This document shows positions 36,191-48,703 of a DNA stretch of 64,000 nt, piece after piece. The stretch is taken from the NCBI GenBank assembly GCA_902623255.1, contig CACNSY010000008.1, positions 28,637 through 92,636 on the forward strand, in the 5' to 3' direction. Position 1 is the first letter of the stretch; each line of letters begins with the position of its first letter. Source of the stretch: an uncultured Alphaproteobacteria bacterium. GTDB taxonomy: Bacteria > Pseudomonadota > Alphaproteobacteria > HIMB59 > GCA-002718135. Under the pieces are notes generated by a model. It saw only the letters and a list, made by a program, of their open reading frames with translations. It made no database searches and had not been told where the DNA came from. The translations under genes and the position numbers were made by a program.

Positions 36191-38268
36191 TATGCTAATT
36201 TTGCCTTTACTTCTTCTGCTACATTTGAAGGAACTTCCTCATAATGATCAAATTGCATTGTATAATTTGCTCTACCCTGAGACAGGGATCGAAGATTATT
36301 TACATAACCAAACATATTTGCAAGCGGAACCATTGCGTCTACGACATTCGCATTACCTCTTGTTGACATCTCTTGTACCTGACCTCTTCTACTATTAAGG
36401 TCACCAATAACATCACCCATATACTCTTCTGGTGTAACAACTTCTACTTTCATCATAGGCTCTAATAGTACAGGACGAGCTTTAGAAATACCTTCTCTAA
36501 AAGCAGCTCTTGCTGCAATTTCAAATGCAAGAACACTTGAATCAACGTCATGATATGCGCCATCGTATAAAGTTGCTTTAAAATCTATACATGGAAAACC
36601 TGCAATAACTCCTGTTTGTTGTTGTGCAATTAGACCTTTTTCAACTCCAGGAATATGTTCTGTAGGAATATTTCCACCTTTAATTTGGTTAATGAATTCG
36701 TAGCCACTACCTGGTTGTCCAGGTTCAAATTTAATTTTAACTCTAGCAAACTGACCTGCCCCACCTGATTGTTTTTTGTGAGTATAATCAACATCAAAAG
36801 AACTTGAAATGGTTTCTCTATATGCAACTTGTGGAGCTCCAACGTTTGCCTCTACCTTAAATTCTCTTTTCATTCTATCAACAAGAATCTCAAGGTGAAG
36901 CTCTCCCATTCCTTTAATAATAGTTTGCCCACTTTCGTGATCAGTTGTTACTCTAAAACTTGGGTCTTCCTGTGCTAATCTTCCTAAGGCTTGACCCATT
37001 TTTTCATGATCAACTTTTGTTTTAGGCTCAACAGCAACTTCAATAACGGGATCAGGAAAATCCATTCTTTCTAAAACTATTGGTTTATCAGAAGCACATA
37101 AAGTTTCACCAGTTGTTACGTCTTTTAAACCTACTAAAGCTACAATATCTCCTGCATTTGCAGTTTTTATTTCTTCTCTGTTATTTGCATGCATTAGAAG
37201 CATTCTACCTATATTTTCTTTTTTACTAGAATTTGAGTTCAAAACTGTATCTTTGGTATTAATTGAGCCTGAGTAAATTCTAGCAAATGTTAAACTACCA
37301 ACAAATGGGTCTGTCATAATTTTAAAAGCTAAAGCACTAAAAGGTTCAGTGTCATCGCATTTTCTAGTCAATTCTTTTGTATCATCGTTGATGTCCACTC
37401 CTTTTACATTCCCTACATCTGTTGGAGATGGCATGTAATCTATGACAGCATCCAAAAGGGGTTGCACACCTTTGTTTTTAAAAGCTGAACCTGTTAAAAC
37501 TGGTACAAACGATCCTCTTAACGTGCCTTTTCTAATACAAGATTTTAATTCATCAATGGTAGGTTCTTTACCTTCTAAGTATGTTTCCATTATTGAATCA
37601 TCTTCTTCGACAGCCTTTTCAATTAGCTTTAATCTATATTCAGAGGATTGATCTTTTAAATCTTCAGGAATTTCTACAATATCAAATTTAGCACCTAAGC
37701 TCTCATCTTGCCAAATAACTGCCTTATTAGAAACCAAGTCTACAACACCTTTAAGATCACTCTCAATACCGATTGGTAGCTGAGTAACTAGAGGGTATGA
37801 ACCTAAACGTTCTGTAATCATGTCAACACACATGAAGAAATTAGCTCCGGTTCTATCAAGTTTATTAACAAAACACATACGAGGTACTTTATATTTATCA
37901 GCCTGTCTCCATACTGTTTCAGATTGCGGCTCAACTCCGGCAACACCATCGAATACAGCAACCGCTCCGTCTAAAACTTTTAAGGATCGCTCAACTTCAA
38001 TAGTAAAATCAACGTGACCTGGTGTATCTATTATATTTATACGATGATCTTTCCAAAAACACGTAGTAGCGGCAGAAGTAATTGTTATACCTCTCTCTTG
38101 TTCTTGCTCCATCCAATCCATTGTTGCAGCACCATCATGAACCTCTCCAATTTTATGAGATTTACCTGTATAATATAAGATTCTTTCAGTTGTAGTTGTT
38201 TTACCGGCATCAATATGTGCCATTATGCCTATGTTTCTATATTTAGATAATGGATGTGATCTTGACAT
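36190..38268 (-). CDS. fusA: Elongation factor G
   Basis: EF-G (692 aa) drives translocation. The G1 motif is in [22 protein letters not shown] (near residue 20), the G3 motif in [21 protein letters not shown], and the G4 motif in VNKLDRTGA. Domain IV and V parts such as [21 protein letters not shown] and [27 protein letters not shown] are present. It starts six bases behind rpsG and runs directly into rpsJ. Confidence 0.98.
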   Translation of the reverse strand: MSRSHPLSKYRNIGIMAHIDAGKTTTTERILYYTGKSHKIGEVHDGAATMDWMEQEQERGITITSAATTCFWKDHRINIIDTPGHVDFTIEVERSLKVLDGAVAVFDGVAGVEPQSETVWRQADKYKVPRMCFVNKLDRTGANFFMCVDMITERLGSYPLVTQLPIGIESDLKGVVDLVSNKAVIWQDESLGAKFDIVEIPEDLKDQSSEYRLKLIEKAVEEDDSIMETYLEGKEPTIDELKSCIRKGTLRGSFVPVLTGSAFKNKGVQPLLDAVIDYMPSPTDVGNVKGVDINDDTKELTRKCDDTEPFSALAFKIMTDPFVGSLTFARIYSGSINTKDTVLNSNSSKKENIGRMLLMHANNREEIKTANAGDIVALVGLKDVTTGETLCASDKPIVLERMDFPDPVIEVAVEPKTKVDHEKMGQALGRLAQEDPSFRVTTDHESGQTIIKGMGELHLEILVDRMKREFKVEANVGAPQVAYRETISSSFDVDYTHKKQSGGAGQFARVKIKFEPGQPGSGYEFINQIKGGNIPTEHIPGVEKGLIAQQQTGVIAGFPCIDFKATLYDGAYHDVDSSVLAFEIAARAAFREGISKARPVLLEPMMKVEVVTPEEYMGDVIGDLNSRRGQVQEMSTRGNANVVDAMVPLANMFGYVNNLRSLSQGRANYTMQFDHYEEVPSNVAEEVKAKLA

Positions 38269-38274
38269 ATACTA

Positions 38275-38745
38275 TTACCATCTAAAGTGTGAAAAAGCTC
38301 TATTTGCATCAGCCATTTTATGAGTCTCTTCTCTTTTTTTTACAGCGTTACCTTTATTGTTAAATGCATCGATAATTTCATTAGCTACTCTTTCAATCAT
38401 TGTTTTTTCGTTTCTTTTCACAGCTGAGTCTACAATCCATTTCATGGCAAGTGTCTGGGCTCTTTTTGGTCTAACTTCCATAGGGACCTGATAAGTTGCT
38501 CCGCCTACTCTTCTTGATCTAACTTCCAATGAAGGTTTTACATTATTTAGCGCTTCATGAAAAAAATCAATTGGTGGTTTATCAGTTTTTTTAGATACAA
38601 AATCAAATGCACCATATACTATCTTTTCAGAAGTAGATTTCTTTCCATCCATCATAATTCTATTCATAAACTTAGCTAAAACGAGATCCTTATATTTATG
38701 ATCAGGTAATATAGTTCTTTTCTCTGCTGCTCTTCTTCTAGACAT
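38275..38745 (-). CDS. rpsG: Ribosomal protein S7
   Basis: S7 (156 aa) begins [20 protein letters not shown] and contains [24 protein letters not shown], the beta-hairpin near the E site. It nucleates assembly of the 30S head. The two-base gap to rpsL and the order rpsL-rpsG-fusA are those of the str operon. Confidence 0.98.
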   Translation of the reverse strand: MSRRRAAEKRTILPDHKYKDLVLAKFMNRIMMDGKKSTSEKIVYGAFDFVSKKTDKPPIDFFHEALNNVKPSLEVRSRRVGGATYQVPMEVRPKRAQTLAMKWIVDSAVKRNEKTMIERVANEIIDAFNNKGNAVKKREETHKMADANRAFSHFRW

Positions 38746-38747
38746 AT

Positions 38748-39119
38748 TTATTTTGGACGTTTAGCTCCATAAAGGGATCTTCTTTGTTTTCTTGATGACA
38801 CTCCCTGAGTATCGAGAGTACCCCTTAGAATATGGTACCTTACGCCCGGTAAATCTTTAACTCTTCCACCTCTAATCAAGACGACAGAGTGTTCTTGTAA
38901 ATTATGTCCTTCACCTGGAATATATGCTGAAACTTCTTGTCCATTTGTAAGTTTAACTCTAGCTACTTTTCTTAAAGCTGAGTTTGGTTTTTTGGGAGTG
39001 GTTGTATAAACCCTTGTACAAACTCCACGTTTTTGTGGACTTTTGTCTAATGCTGGAACCTTGTTTCTTTTTCGGACGGCAGATCTACCTTTCCTTACAA
39101 GTTGATTAATAGTTGGCAT
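38748..39119 (-). CDS. rpsL: Ribosomal protein S12
   Basis: S12 (123 aa) begins [12 protein letters not shown] and carries [21 protein letters not shown] and [30 protein letters not shown]. The lysine of TPKKPNSA and the lysine near GRVKDLPG, where streptomycin-resistance changes occur, are both the sensitive-type residue. It is the first gene of the str segment, after a 108-bp gap behind rpoC. Confidence 0.98.
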   Translation of the reverse strand: MPTINQLVRKGRSAVRKRNKVPALDKSPQKRGVCTRVYTTTPKKPNSALRKVARVKLTNGQEVSAYIPGEGHNLQEHSVVLIRGGRVKDLPGVRYHILRGTLDTQGVSSRKQRRSLYGAKRPK

Positions 39120-39177
39120 ATTATCCTTTAGTTAAGTGTTTGGATTTTACTCCACGACCTTTAACAAATCGTAGGGG

Positions 39178-39206
39178 TCTTTATTAAGTGATTACAATAA
39201 AGTCAA
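39178..39206 (-). promoter_or_regulatory. Candidate promoter ahead of rpsL
   Basis: In the 108-bp rpoC-rpsL gap the minus strand reads TTGACT (39206-39201), 17 bases, then TAAAGA (39183-39178). The -35 is close to consensus and the -10 is weak. No terminator was seen after rpoC, so this would be an internal promoter for str and the following segments. Confidence 0.4.
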
Positions 39207-39227
39207 GCAGATATAATAAAAAAATGT

Positions 39228-42200
39228 CTAGTTTTCTATATTTTCAGCGTCTTTTTTGCCTATTATTTCTTTATCTCTCTCAGATGCTATATTTTCGTAA
39301 TCAGATGTCATTTTTCCAGTCCCAGCAGGTATGAGCCTACCTACAATTACATTTTCTTTGAGTCCATTTAATGTATCAACTTTACCCAAAGTAGCAGCAT
39401 CAGTTAACACCTTAGTTGTTTCTTGAAACGAGGCTGCAGATATAAATGAATTTGTTTGTAAACTTGCTTTTGTTATTCCAAGTAATACAGGCTCATATAT
39501 GATTTGTTTTTTGCCATCATTTTCCAAAATTTTGTTAATATTTATAAGATCTCTTTTTTGAATTTGTTCTCCTGCAATCAGATTTGAATCACCAGGATCC
39601 TTTATAAGAACTTTTTGTAACATTTGTCTTGCAATAGTCTCTATGTGTTTATCATTAATATACACCCCTTGTAATTTGTATACTGATTGCACCTCTCTTA
39701 CAAGGTATCTGGCCAATTGTTCAATTCCAAGAATTCTCAGTATATCATGAGGCACAGGAGTTCCTTCAACAAGAATGTCTCCCTTTTTAACAAAATCTCC
39801 CTCTTGTACATTAAGATATTTTGATCTTGGGATTAAAAGTTCAAAAGATTCATTTTCATCAATTGAGGTAATAATAACTCTTCTTTTATTCTTATAATCT
39901 TTACCAAATGAAATTTTACCATCTATTTCACACATAATTGCAGGATCTTTTGGTTTTCTTGCTTCGAATAACTCAGCAACTCTAGGTAACCCACCTGTTA
40001 TATCTTTCGTTTTAGATGATTCTTTAGGAATTCTAGCAATAACTTGACCAGCAAAAACTTCCTGACCATCCTCAACACTTAAAATTGAATCTATTGACAT
40101 AGGATAGTTTGAAAAATTTATATCATCAGAAGTTTCTTGAGATAATTTATCAACTATATTTATGGCAGGTTTAAAATTTTTACTTTTCTGATTTTGACTC
40201 CAATCAATAACAATTTTACTAGAAATACCAGTGGTATCGTCGATAGACTCTCTAAAAGATACACCCTGTTTTAGATCAAGATATTTTACATACCCATTCT
40301 TTTCTGCAATTATTGGAAGAGTATATGGATCCCATTCAGCAAGAACTTGATTATTTTTAACATTTTCTTTATCGTTTACAAGAAGCTTAGAACCAAATGG
40401 AATGTTTGAAGAATATTTCTCTTCATTTTGATCAACTATCTTAACTTTACCATTCCTAGTTAATACAATTTTATTTTTAAACTTGTCTTCAATAATTTTT
40501 ACATTTTCTAATTTAACAGTTCCTTGAACTGGAGATGTAGCATTAGACTGTTCAACTGATGAGCTGGCCGCACCTCCAATGTGAAATGTTCTCATAGTCA
40601 ATTGAGTTCCAGGTTCACCGATTGATTGAGCTGCAATTATACCCACAGCTTCTCCGACGTTAACAGGTGTTCCTCTTGCCAAATCTCTACCATAGCAAAC
40701 AGTACATATTCCATCTTCTGTTTCACAAGTTAGAACTGATCTTATTTTTAAAGATCTTAAGCCTAATTTAGATATAGGATCTAAATGTTTTTCTGAAATA
40801 ATCTCACCAGCGCTTACAATAGTTTGATTATTTTCATCTAAAATATTTTCAACAGGAGTTCTTCCAAGTATCCTCTCTATTAATGGAGATGTTATGTTCC
40901 CAGATTCTACAATTTCTTCAACAGTTACCCCATTGTTTGTTTTACAATCTATTTCACGAATAACAGCATCTTGTGCTACATCAACTAATCTCCTAGTTAA
41001 ATAACCACTACTCGCAGTTTTTAATGCTGTATCTGCAAGACCCTTTCTCGCACCATGTGTTGAAGTAAAGTATTCTAGAACTGAAAGACCTTCTTTAAAA
41101 TTTGATTTAATTGGATTTTCAATTATTTCACCAGATGGCTTAGCCATTAAACCTCTCATACCTGATAACTGTTTTAATTGTGCAGCTGAGCCTCTAGCTC
41201 CAGAATGTGCCATCATGTATACGGAGTTTATAGGTTGATCATCGGAAGGTGTAGATATTACATCTAGCATTTTATCTGCAACTTTATTTGTGCATTCAGA
41301 CCATGCATCTACTACTTTATTATATTTTTCACCCTGAGTAATTAATCCATCTTGATATTGATTTTCATATTCTTGTACTTTTAATTGAGTATCATTTAAA
41401 AGATCATTTTTATCTTTTGGAATAATAAGATCGTCTTTGCCAAAAGAAATTCCAGCTATTGCCGCATACTTAAAACCAATTTGCATTATGTGATCTGCAA
41501 ATAAAACGGTTTGTTTTTGTCCGCAAAATCTATAGACTGTATCAATAATGTTACTTACTTCTTTTTTAGTCAGAACTTTATTAATCATTTCATAGTTTAT
41601 GTTTTCATTATTAGGTAATATATTGCCTAAAATCATTCTACCTGGAGTGGTTTGAATATTTTTTAATTGACCTTCATATGTTTTTATTCTTGCATTTATT
41701 TTTGAATGTAGGCTCACATATCCATTTTCTAATGCTTTAAGTATTTCATTTAAATCTACAAAGCTTCTACCTTCGCCGGGTTGTTTATCTCTTATTATAG
41801 AAAGATAATAAATTCCAAGAACTATGTCCTGAGATGGGACTATTATTGGTTTACCACTTGATGGTGATAAAATATTGTTAGTACTCATCATTAGCACTCT
41901 TGCCTCAAGCTGAGCTTCCAAACTTAAAGGTACGTGCACGGCCATTTGATCACCATCAAAGTCGGCATTAAAAGCAGTACATACTAAAGGATGAAGTTGG
42001 ATAGATTTACCTTCTATTAAAATTGGTTCAAATGCCTGTATACCCAATCTATGTAAAGTAGGTGCTCTATTTAATAGTACCGGATGCTCCCTTATGACTT
42101 CATCAAGAATATCCCAAACTCTAGGATCTTCTTTTTCTACAAGTTTCTTTGCAGCTTTTATTGTATTTGCCCATCCATAAATATCAAGTTTATGAAATAT

Positions 42201-43346
42201 AAATGGCTTGAAAAGTTCAAGTGCCATTTTCTTAGGAATGCCGCATTGATGGAGTTTTAGATTAGGTCCTACAACAATTACTGATCTACCTGAGTAATCA
42301 ACTCTTTTACCAAGAAGATTTTGTCTAAATCTTCCTTGTTTACCTTTCAGCATATCAGATAAAGATTTAAGAGGTCTTTTATTTGTTGAAGTAATTACTC
42401 TGCCTCTTCTTCCATTATCAAATAATGCATCAACAGACTCTTGTAGCATCCTCTTTTCATTTCTAATAATTATATCTGGAGCCCTCAAATCAATTAATCT
42501 TTTTAGTCTATTGTTTCTATTAATAACTCTTCTATACAAATCGTTTAAATCACTAGTTGCGAACCTACCTCCATCCAAAGGTACTAATGGTCTTAATTCA
42601 GGAGGAATTACTGGTAGTACCCTCATGATCATCCATTCGGGCTTATTTTTTGATATAATAAATGACTCTACAAGTTTAAGTCTTTTAGTAATTTTGGTTT
42701 TTTTTAATTCAGACTTAGTCTCAGTAAGGTCAATCTTTAATTGATTATAATCCGCTTCGAGATCGATACTGAGGAGCATTTGTTCAATAGCCTCTGCTCC
42801 AATTGCTGCACTAAATGAATCTTCGCCATATTCATCTTGATAATCAATATATTGCTCTTCAGATATAATTTCACCTTTTTTTAAATCGGTTAATCCAGGT
42901 TCAACAACAATAAATTGCTCAAAATATAGAACTTTCTCAAGATTTTTTATTGTCATATCTAGAAGTGTGGCAATTCTGCTAGGCAAAGATTTCATAAACC
43001 AAATGTGAGATACTGGAGCTGCTAATTCAATATGCCCCATTCTATCTCTTCTTACTTTTGAAAGAGTAACTTCTACGCCACATTTTTCACAAATTATTCC
43101 TCTAAACTTCATTCTTTTATATTTACCGCAGAGACATTCATAATCTTTAACAGGACCAAAAATTCTAGAGCAGAATAATCCATCTTTCTCTGGTTTAAAT
43201 GTTCTATAGTTAATTGTTTCTGGTTTTTTAATTTCACCAAAAGACCAAGATCTTATATCATCTGGACTAGCAATAGAAATTTTTAGGCTATTAAAATTTT
43301 GAACACCCTGGTTTTGATTAAATATATTTGTTAGTTCTTTATTCAT
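39228..43346 (-). CDS. rpoC: RNA polymerase beta' subunit
   Basis: Beta' (1372 aa) has the N-terminal zinc ribbon [23 protein letters not shown] near residue 70, the catalytic [16 protein letters not shown] near 460 whose three aspartates hold Mg2+, and the second zinc cluster [19 protein letters not shown] near 885. Switch and trigger-loop regions ([22 protein letters not shown]) are intact. It overlaps rpoB by eight bases. Confidence 0.98.
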   Translation of the reverse strand: MNKELTNIFNQNQGVQNFNSLKISIASPDDIRSWSFGEIKKPETINYRTFKPEKDGLFCSRIFGPVKDYECLCGKYKRMKFRGIICEKCGVEVTLSKVRRDRMGHIELAAPVSHIWFMKSLPSRIATLLDMTIKNLEKVLYFEQFIVVEPGLTDLKKGEIISEEQYIDYQDEYGEDSFSAAIGAEAIEQMLLSIDLEADYNQLKIDLTETKSELKKTKITKRLKLVESFIISKNKPEWMIMRVLPVIPPELRPLVPLDGGRFATSDLNDLYRRVINRNNRLKRLIDLRAPDIIIRNEKRMLQESVDALFDNGRRGRVITSTNKRPLKSLSDMLKGKQGRFRQNLLGKRVDYSGRSVIVVGPNLKLHQCGIPKKMALELFKPFIFHKLDIYGWANTIKAAKKLVEKEDPRVWDILDEVIREHPVLLNRAPTLHRLGIQAFEPILIEGKSIQLHPLVCTAFNADFDGDQMAVHVPLSLEAQLEARVLMMSTNNILSPSSGKPIIVPSQDIVLGIYYLSIIRDKQPGEGRSFVDLNEILKALENGYVSLHSKINARIKTYEGQLKNIQTTPGRMILGNILPNNENINYEMINKVLTKKEVSNIIDTVYRFCGQKQTVLFADHIMQIGFKYAAIAGISFGKDDLIIPKDKNDLLNDTQLKVQEYENQYQDGLITQGEKYNKVVDAWSECTNKVADKMLDVISTPSDDQPINSVYMMAHSGARGSAAQLKQLSGMRGLMAKPSGEIIENPIKSNFKEGLSVLEYFTSTHGARKGLADTALKTASSGYLTRRLVDVAQDAVIREIDCKTNNGVTVEEIVESGNITSPLIERILGRTPVENILDENNQTIVSAGEIISEKHLDPISKLGLRSLKIRSVLTCETEDGICTVCYGRDLARGTPVNVGEAVGIIAAQSIGEPGTQLTMRTFHIGGAASSSVEQSNATSPVQGTVKLENVKIIEDKFKNKIVLTRNGKVKIVDQNEEKYSSNIPFGSKLLVNDKENVKNNQVLAEWDPYTLPIIAEKNGYVKYLDLKQGVSFRESIDDTTGISSKIVIDWSQNQKSKNFKPAINIVDKLSQETSDDINFSNYPMSIDSILSVEDGQEVFAGQVIARIPKESSKTKDITGGLPRVAELFEARKPKDPAIMCEIDGKISFGKDYKNKRRVIITSIDENESFELLIPRSKYLNVQEGDFVKKGDILVEGTPVPHDILRILGIEQLARYLVREVQSVYKLQGVYINDKHIETIARQMLQKVLIKDPGDSNLIAGEQIQKRDLININKILENDGKKQIIYEPVLLGITKASLQTNSFISAASFQETTKVLTDAATLGKVDTLNGLKENVIVGRLIPAGTGKMTSDYENIASERDKEIIGKKDAENIEN

Positions 43347-46300
43347 TTGATCCTATTAAGTTAGTTAAGTTATTTTCTTTTAAATTTTCCTTGAAATCAA
43401 GATTTAATCCAAGAGAACGTAATTCTTTAACCATAACATTGAAAGATTCAGGAGTGCCAGATTCAAAATTATTATCTCCCTTAACAATTGATTCATAAAC
43501 TTTGGTTCTACCTGCAACATCGTCTGATTTTATAGTTAAAATTTCTTGAAGTGTATAGGCTGCACCGTAAGCTTCTAAAGCCCACACTTCCATCTCACCA
43601 AATCTTTGTCCTCCGAACTGCGCTTTACCTCCAAGTGGTTGCTGAGTAACCAAACTGTAAGGACCTATTGATCTAGCATGAATTTTTTCATCAACAAGGT
43701 GGTGGAGCTTTAACATATACATATATCCTACTGTTACAGGTCTCTCAAATTTTTGACCAGTAATACCATCATACAAAGTTTCCTGACCAGTGCCTGATAC
43801 CCCGGATTTAGATAATAAATCTGTTATATCTTTTTCTTTAGCTCCATCAAAAACAGGAGTTGCAAATGGAATACCATCTTTCAGGTTATTGCCTAATTCC
43901 AATATTTCATCATCATTCATATTTTTAATGATTTTTTGGTGACTTTCTAAATCATAAATGTCTAATAACTTTTTTCTAAGATCATTGGTTTGACCTTCCG
44001 TTTGTATTTTCTTTATCATTTGATTGACTTGTCTTCCTAATGACGCGGAGGCCCATCCCAAATGTGTTTCTAAGATTTGTCCTATGTTCATTCTGCTAGG
44101 GACACCTAATGGGTTTAATACAATATCAACGGGAGTGCCATCTTCAAGATATGGCATATCTTCAACAGGACAAATTTTAGAGATTACTCCTTTATTTCCA
44201 TGTCTTCCTGCCATTTTATCTCCAGGTTGTAATTTACGTTTAACAGAGATAAATACTTTGATTAATTTTAAAACACCCGGAAGAAGTTCATCTCCACTTT
44301 GTATTTTGTCAATTTTATTTTCAAATTTCTGATTTATATTACCAAGTTGATTTTCATAATTTTTAACTAGTAATTCTATTTGATTATTTTTTTTCTCATC
44401 TGCAATATTAATTTTTAATAAATCATTAAGTGATAAATTTTCAATTTGATCATATTGTATTTGAGAATTTTTAGTAAAAATATCAATTCCAGATATAAAG
44501 GTTTGATTATTAAGTAGTTCTCGAAGATGGTTACCAAAACTTTTTTCTAATATTTTTAATTCATCATCTCTGTCTCTAGCAATTACTTCAATTTGATTAT
44601 TTTCTATGCTTATAGCTCTCTCATCTTTCTCTATTCCTCTTCTAGAAAAAACTCTAATTTCAACAACTGTCCCTTTAACACCAGGAGGAACTCTTAAGCT
44701 TGTATCTTTAACATCAGCTGCTTTTTCTCCAAATATTGCTCTAAGTAACTTTTCTTCTGGAGTCATTGGAGATTCTCCCTTTGGAGTAACTTTTCCTACC
44801 AATATATCACCAGAACTAACTTCAGCTCCGACATAAACAATTCCTGTTTCATCAAGATTTACAAGCATTTCCTCACTAGCATTTGGAATATCTCTAGTTA
44901 TTTCTTCAGGTCCTAGTTTTGTATCTCTAGACATTACTTCAAACTCTTCAACATGAATTGAAGTGAATACATCGTCTTGAACAACTTTCTCAGAGATTAA
45001 AATAGAATCCTCAAAATTATAACCATTCCAGGGCATGAATGCAGCAAGCACATTTCTTCCTAACGCAAGTTCACCTAAATCAGTTGCTGGACCATCAGCT
45101 ATAACCTGATTTTTTAGAACCTTATCTCCAACATTAACAAGTGGACGTTGTGTTATACATGTATTTTGATTAGATCTCTGAAATTTAGCTAAATTATAAA
45201 TATCAATTTTGTTCAATGTCTTATCACTTTTATCAGTTATTCTAATAACTATCCTATTTGCATCAAGTTGATCAACTATTCCTTCTCTTTTTGCTACAAC
45301 AGTTGAACCACTATCATTTGCAACCGTATACTCCATTCCTGTACCAACTAATGGAGCTTTTGGTTTAATTAATGGGACAGCCTGCCTCATCATATTTGAA
45401 CCCATTAAAGCTCTATTTGCATCATCATTTTCTAAAAAAGGAATAAGAGAAGAAGCAACTGATACTAGCTGTTGTGGAGAAACATCCATCAAATCAATGG
45501 CATCAATATCAACGTTAATAAATTCTCCATTTTTTCTGCAGCTTACAATCTGATTTTCGAATTTACCTTTAGAATTTATTTCTGCATTTGCTTGCGCTAT
45601 TACAAAATCTTCCTCATCAATTGCACTCAAATATATTACTTTATTTGTTACTTTTCCTGATTCAACGATTCTATAAGGAGTTTCAATAAAGCCATATTTA
45701 TTAATCCTAGAATAAGATGCCAAACTATTAATTAACCCAATGTTAGCTCCTTCGGGTGTTTCAATTGGACAAATTCTACCATAGTGAGTTTGATGAACAT
45801 CTCTAACTTCAAATCCAGCTCTTTCTCTGTTTAATCCCCCTGGACCTAAGGCAGATACCCTTCTTTTGTGTGTTATTTCACTTAAAGGATTTGTTTGATC
45901 CATGAATTGACTAAGTTGACTTAGTCCAAAGAATTCTTTTATTGATGCTACGACAGGTTTTGCATTAACTATATCTTGGGGCATTATATTATCAACTTCG
46001 AGAGAACTTAATCTTTCTTTAATAGCTCTATCCATCTTTAATAAGCCAATTCTGTATTGATTCTCTAAAAGCTCTCCAACTGATCTAACTCTTCTATTGG
46101 CCAAATGATCAATATCATCAATTTCACCTTTACCATCTATTAGATTATGCATATGTCTAACAACATCAATAATATCACTTTTATCCAAGACTCTCTGATC
46201 AATTGATGTATTTTTTTTGAACTTAGCATTTATTTTTAATCTACCTACGGATGATAAATCATATCTATCCGAGTTAAAGAAAAGGTTGTTAAAAAGATTT

Positions 46301-47544
46301 TCTGCAGTTTCAATAGTAGGTGGTTCTCCTGGTCTTAATATTTTAAATATTTCAAATAAAGCCTCTTCTCTAGATCTTGCTTTATCAGACTGCAAAGTAT
46401 TTCTAATGTAAGATCCAATTTCGATATTATCCGCTTTAAGAATATCAATCTTATTTAATTTATTTTCAGTTAAAAATTCTATAAAAACATCATCAATTTC
46501 ATAACCAGCTTCAAAGAAAATCTTTCCAGTTTTTTCGTCAATTATATCTGAGGAAGTAAATAAACCTAAAAGAGATTCTTCGCTAATAGTAACATTTGAA
46601 ATATTTTTCTTTTTTAAATCATTAAGTATCTTTTGATTAACTTTTGTACCTTTAGAAACTAAAATTTTACCATTGTTTGAATCAAGTAAATCAAAATTTA
46701 AGATCTTTGCTTTAAAAAATGAAAGATCCTCTTTAAATGACCATCCATAATTATTTTTTTTGTAAACAATATTATCGTAAAAAAGTGATAATATTTCTTC
46801 ACTAGTCATTCCTAAAATTCTCTTAGGATCAGGTTCTATCTTTTTATTTTGACATTCTTTAATGTAACTTTCAGATGAATTACTGAGAAGAGATTTGAAC
46901 AAAGTTGTAACTGGAAATTTTCTTTTTCTATCAATTCTTGCATGAATATTGTTCTTTGCATCATGCTCAAAGTCTAACCAAGAACCTCGATAAGGTATAA
47001 TTCTTGCATTAAAAAGATATTTTCCACTTGTATGAGTATTTCCATAATCATGATCAAAAAATACTCCAGGTGATCTATGCATTTGACTGACAACAACTCT
47101 TTCTGTTCCATTCACAACAAATGTTGCATTTTTTGTCATGAGTGGGATATCGCCCATGTATACTTCTTGTTCTTTAATATCTCTTACTGATTTTGTTCCT
47201 GCAATTTCGTCAATATCCCAAATAATTAATCTAAAGTTTACAAGTAATGGAGTTCCATACGTCATTCCTCTTTGTGAACATTCTTCAACATCATATTTTG
47301 GTACACCAAGATTATAGCTTACATAATCTACAGTAGCTCTTTCTGTGTAATCATGAATTGGAAAAACAGATTTGAAAATTGAGTGCAAACCAGTATTTTC
47401 TCTTTTTTCAGGATCAGTTCTAAGTTGTAAAAAATTATCGAATGATCTTTTTTGAACTTCTACTAAGTTTGGTAAAGATGTTACAAGAGGTATTTTTCCA
47501 AAAGATTTTCTTATTTTTTTCAAATTAATATGGTCTAAACTCAC
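43339..47544 (-). CDS. rpoB: RNA polymerase beta subunit
   Basis: Beta is 1401 aa when read from GTG 47544 ([16 protein letters not shown]), which has GGAG six bases ahead. The track TTG 47571 lies within the U-run of a terminator hairpin and is unlikely. The rifampicin region [32 protein letters not shown] carries the usual sensitive residues. [21 protein letters not shown] and [24 protein letters not shown] near the C-terminus are canonical. Confidence 0.98.
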   Translation of the reverse strand: MSLDHINLKKIRKSFGKIPLVTSLPNLVEVQKRSFDNFLQLRTDPEKRENTGLHSIFKSVFPIHDYTERATVDYVSYNLGVPKYDVEECSQRGMTYGTPLLVNFRLIIWDIDEIAGTKSVRDIKEQEVYMGDIPLMTKNATFVVNGTERVVVSQMHRSPGVFFDHDYGNTHTSGKYLFNARIIPYRGSWLDFEHDAKNNIHARIDRKRKFPVTTLFKSLLSNSSESYIKECQNKKIEPDPKRILGMTSEEILSLFYDNIVYKKNNYGWSFKEDLSFFKAKILNFDLLDSNNGKILVSKGTKVNQKILNDLKKKNISNVTISEESLLGLFTSSDIIDEKTGKIFFEAGYEIDDVFIEFLTENKLNKIDILKADNIEIGSYIRNTLQSDKARSREEALFEIFKILRPGEPPTIETAENLFNNLFFNSDRYDLSSVGRLKINAKFKKNTSIDQRVLDKSDIIDVVRHMHNLIDGKGEIDDIDHLANRRVRSVGELLENQYRIGLLKMDRAIKERLSSLEVDNIMPQDIVNAKPVVASIKEFFGLSQLSQFMDQTNPLSEITHKRRVSALGPGGLNRERAGFEVRDVHQTHYGRICPIETPEGANIGLINSLASYSRINKYGFIETPYRIVESGKVTNKVIYLSAIDEEDFVIAQANAEINSKGKFENQIVSCRKNGEFINVDIDAIDLMDVSPQQLVSVASSLIPFLENDDANRALMGSNMMRQAVPLIKPKAPLVGTGMEYTVANDSGSTVVAKREGIVDQLDANRIVIRITDKSDKTLNKIDIYNLAKFQRSNQNTCITQRPLVNVGDKVLKNQVIADGPATDLGELALGRNVLAAFMPWNGYNFEDSILISEKVVQDDVFTSIHVEEFEVMSRDTKLGPEEITRDIPNASEEMLVNLDETGIVYVGAEVSSGDILVGKVTPKGESPMTPEEKLLRAIFGEKAADVKDTSLRVPPGVKGTVVEIRVFSRRGIEKDERAISIENNQIEVIARDRDDELKILEKSFGNHLRELLNNQTFISGIDIFTKNSQIQYDQIENLSLNDLLKINIADEKKNNQIELLVKNYENQLGNINQKFENKIDKIQSGDELLPGVLKLIKVFISVKRKLQPGDKMAGRHGNKGVISKICPVEDMPYLEDGTPVDIVLNPLGVPSRMNIGQILETHLGWASASLGRQVNQMIKKIQTEGQTNDLRKKLLDIYDLESHQKIIKNMNDDEILELGNNLKDGIPFATPVFDGAKEKDITDLLSKSGVSGTGQETLYDGITGQKFERPVTVGYMYMLKLHHLVDEKIHARSIGPYSLVTQQPLGGKAQFGGQRFGEMEVWALEAYGAAYTLQEILTIKSDDVAGRTKVYESIVKGDNNFESGTPESFNVMVKELRSLGLNLDFKENLKENNLTNLIGSNE

Positions 47545-47569
47545 TTTAACTCCTTCATTTACTCTTTTC

Positions 47570-47601
47570 AAAAAAATATAGGCCTTATAAAAGGCCTATA
47601 T
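47570..47601 (-). terminator. Hairpin with U-run between rplL and rpoB (attenuator)
   Basis: Reading the minus strand, ATATAGGCCTT (47601-47591), a 4-base loop and AAGGCCTATAT (47586-47576) form a perfect 11-bp stem. Six U residues follow (47575-47570). It stands directly between the rplL stop and the rpoB GTG start, as the partial terminator does in E. coli, and would lower rpoBC relative to L7/L12. Confidence 0.85.
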
Positions 47602-47602
47602 A

Positions 47603-47980
47603 TTATTTTAATGAAACCTTTGCACCTGCTGCTTCTAATGCTTTTTTCATTTCTTCAGCTTCTTCCTTTTTAACCCCTTGTTTAAGTGGTTTTGGTGCAC
47701 CTTCAACCAAATCTTTTGCTTCTTTTAAGCCAAGACCGGTAATGGTTCTCACTTCTTTAATAACAGCAATTTTATTAGATCCAGATTCAGATAGTTCGAT
47801 ATCAAATTCTGTTTTCTCTTCTGCAGCAGCTTCTCCACCACCTGCAGCTGGAGCTGCAGCAACTGCAACTGGTGCAGCAGCGGATACGCCCCATTTTTCT
47901 TCAAGCAATTTACTTAACTCAGCTGCTTCAAGAACAGTTAGAGAAGAAAGATCTTCAACAATTTTATTCAAATCAGCCAT
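47603..47980 (-). CDS. rplL: Ribosomal protein L7/L12
   Basis: L7/L12 (125 aa) is the multicopy stalk protein that recruits GTPase factors. An N-terminal dimerisation part ([25 protein letters not shown]) is joined by an Ala/Gly-rich hinge ([17 protein letters not shown]) to the C-domain [23 protein letters not shown] strong terminator-like hairpin begins two bases after its stop. Confidence 0.98.
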   Translation of the reverse strand: MADLNKIVEDLSSLTVLEAAELSKLLEEKWGVSAAAPVAVAAAPAAGGGEAAAEEKTEFDIELSESGSNKIAVIKEVRTITGLGLKEAKDLVEGAPKPLKQGVKKEEAEEMKKALEAAGAKVSLK

Positions 47981-47998
47981 TTATTTCTCCTTATTTAC

Positions 47999-48520
47999 CT
48001 AGTTCGACTCTTGTTTATTGCTACTGTTAGAACTAATTAATCTTGCAATTTGTGCTCCAGGTTCAGCTGTAATTGAAGCTATCTTTTGAGCAGGTGCCGA
48101 AATTAGTCCTATTATTTTTCCTCTTAACTCATCTAAAGAAGGTAATTTTGCAAGAAAATCAATTTTTTCTTTATCAATTTTCTCTCCATTATAACCTCCA
48201 CCAATAATTTTAAATTTTTCAAATTTTTTCTCAAAGCTAACTGCTACTTTTGCTGGTGCTACTGCATCATCAGAGTAAGCAATTGCTGTTGGACCTTTGA
48301 AAAGCTCAGAAATATCTTTAAATTGAGTTTCAGATATAGCAAGTTTAGTGAGTCTGTTCTTAGTTACTTTAAATTTTGCTCCATTATCTCTCATTTCTTT
48401 TCTAAGTTGCTCTGTTTCATTAACTGTTAGCCCAGAATATTCAGCCACAATTAAAGAAGTAGCATTTGAAAAGTCTTCTTTGAGATTACTTACAAAATCT
48501 TTTTTTTCAGAACGTTTCAC
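47999..48520 (-). CDS. rplJ: Ribosomal protein L10
   Basis: L10 anchors the L7/L12 stalk and represses its own operon. I read it from GTG 48520 (KRSEKKDFVSNLKEDFSNA, 173 aa), with GAGG six bases ahead, because the family begins with this charged helix. The track TTG 48556 adds 12 residues absent from homologues I know. VAEYSGLTVNETEQLRKEMRDNGAKFKVTKNRL is typical. Confidence 0.95.
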   Translation of the reverse strand: MKRSEKKDFVSNLKEDFSNATSLIVAEYSGLTVNETEQLRKEMRDNGAKFKVTKNRLTKLAISETQFKDISELFKGPTAIAYSDDAVAPAKVAVSFEKKFEKFKIIGGGYNGEKIDKEKIDFLAKLPSLDELRGKIIGLISAPAQKIASITAEPGAQIARLISSNSSNKQESN

Positions 48521-48568
48521 GTCAACCTCGGTTTTAATTGGATCCAAAAGATCCAATATTAGCTAAAA

Positions 48569-48589
48569 TTAGTTTGCCCACCAAACTAA
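48569..48589 (-). promoter_or_regulatory. Short stem-loop before rplJ (possible attenuator)
   Basis: On the minus strand TTAGTTTG-GTGGG-CAAACTAA is a perfect 8-bp hairpin followed by TTTT, lying between the L10 leader and the rplJ start. The U-run is short, so it would be at most a weak terminator. It may be part of the L10-controlled switch. Confidence 0.5.
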
Positions 48590-48596
48590 CTTAAAG

Positions 48597-48674
48597 CCTG
48601 TCAAGAAGCAAATCAATGACTCGCTTCAGTCTATGCAGGAAATTAAGCTCAAGGCTCCTGCAGTCTTTGACAGG
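48597..48674 (-). ncRNA. L10 ribosomal protein leader (autoregulatory mRNA element)
   Basis: The minus strand between rplA and rplJ has a closing stem (CCTGTCAA at the 5' side pairing with TTGACAGG at the 3' side). It encloses CTGCAGGAGCC, GAGCTTAATTTCCTGCA and TAGACTGAAGCGA, the arrangement of the rplJ leader bound by the L10-L12 complex. It is recognised by pattern only; a covariance-model search was not possible. Confidence 0.8.
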
Positions 48675-48675
48675 T

Positions 48676-48692
48676 GATGATCAAAGATCATC
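48676..48692 (-). repeat. Perfect 7-bp inverted repeat after rplA
   Basis: GATGATC-AAA-GATCATC forms a symmetrical stem-loop 12 bases behind the rplA stop, directly before the L10 leader. No U-run follows on the minus strand, so it is not an intrinsic terminator for rplA. It may be an RNA processing or stability structure. Confidence 0.5.
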
Positions 48693-48703
48693 TTTTGGAT
48701 TAA

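Noticed and set aside
47545-47571. TTG start of rpoB in the ORF track
   Set aside because: It lies in the U-run of a terminator and lacks a ribosome site, while GTG 47544 has GGAG at good spacing.
48521-48556. TTG start of rplJ in the ORF track
   Set aside because: It adds 12 residues not typical of L10. GTG 48520 fits the family start and has GAGG upstream.
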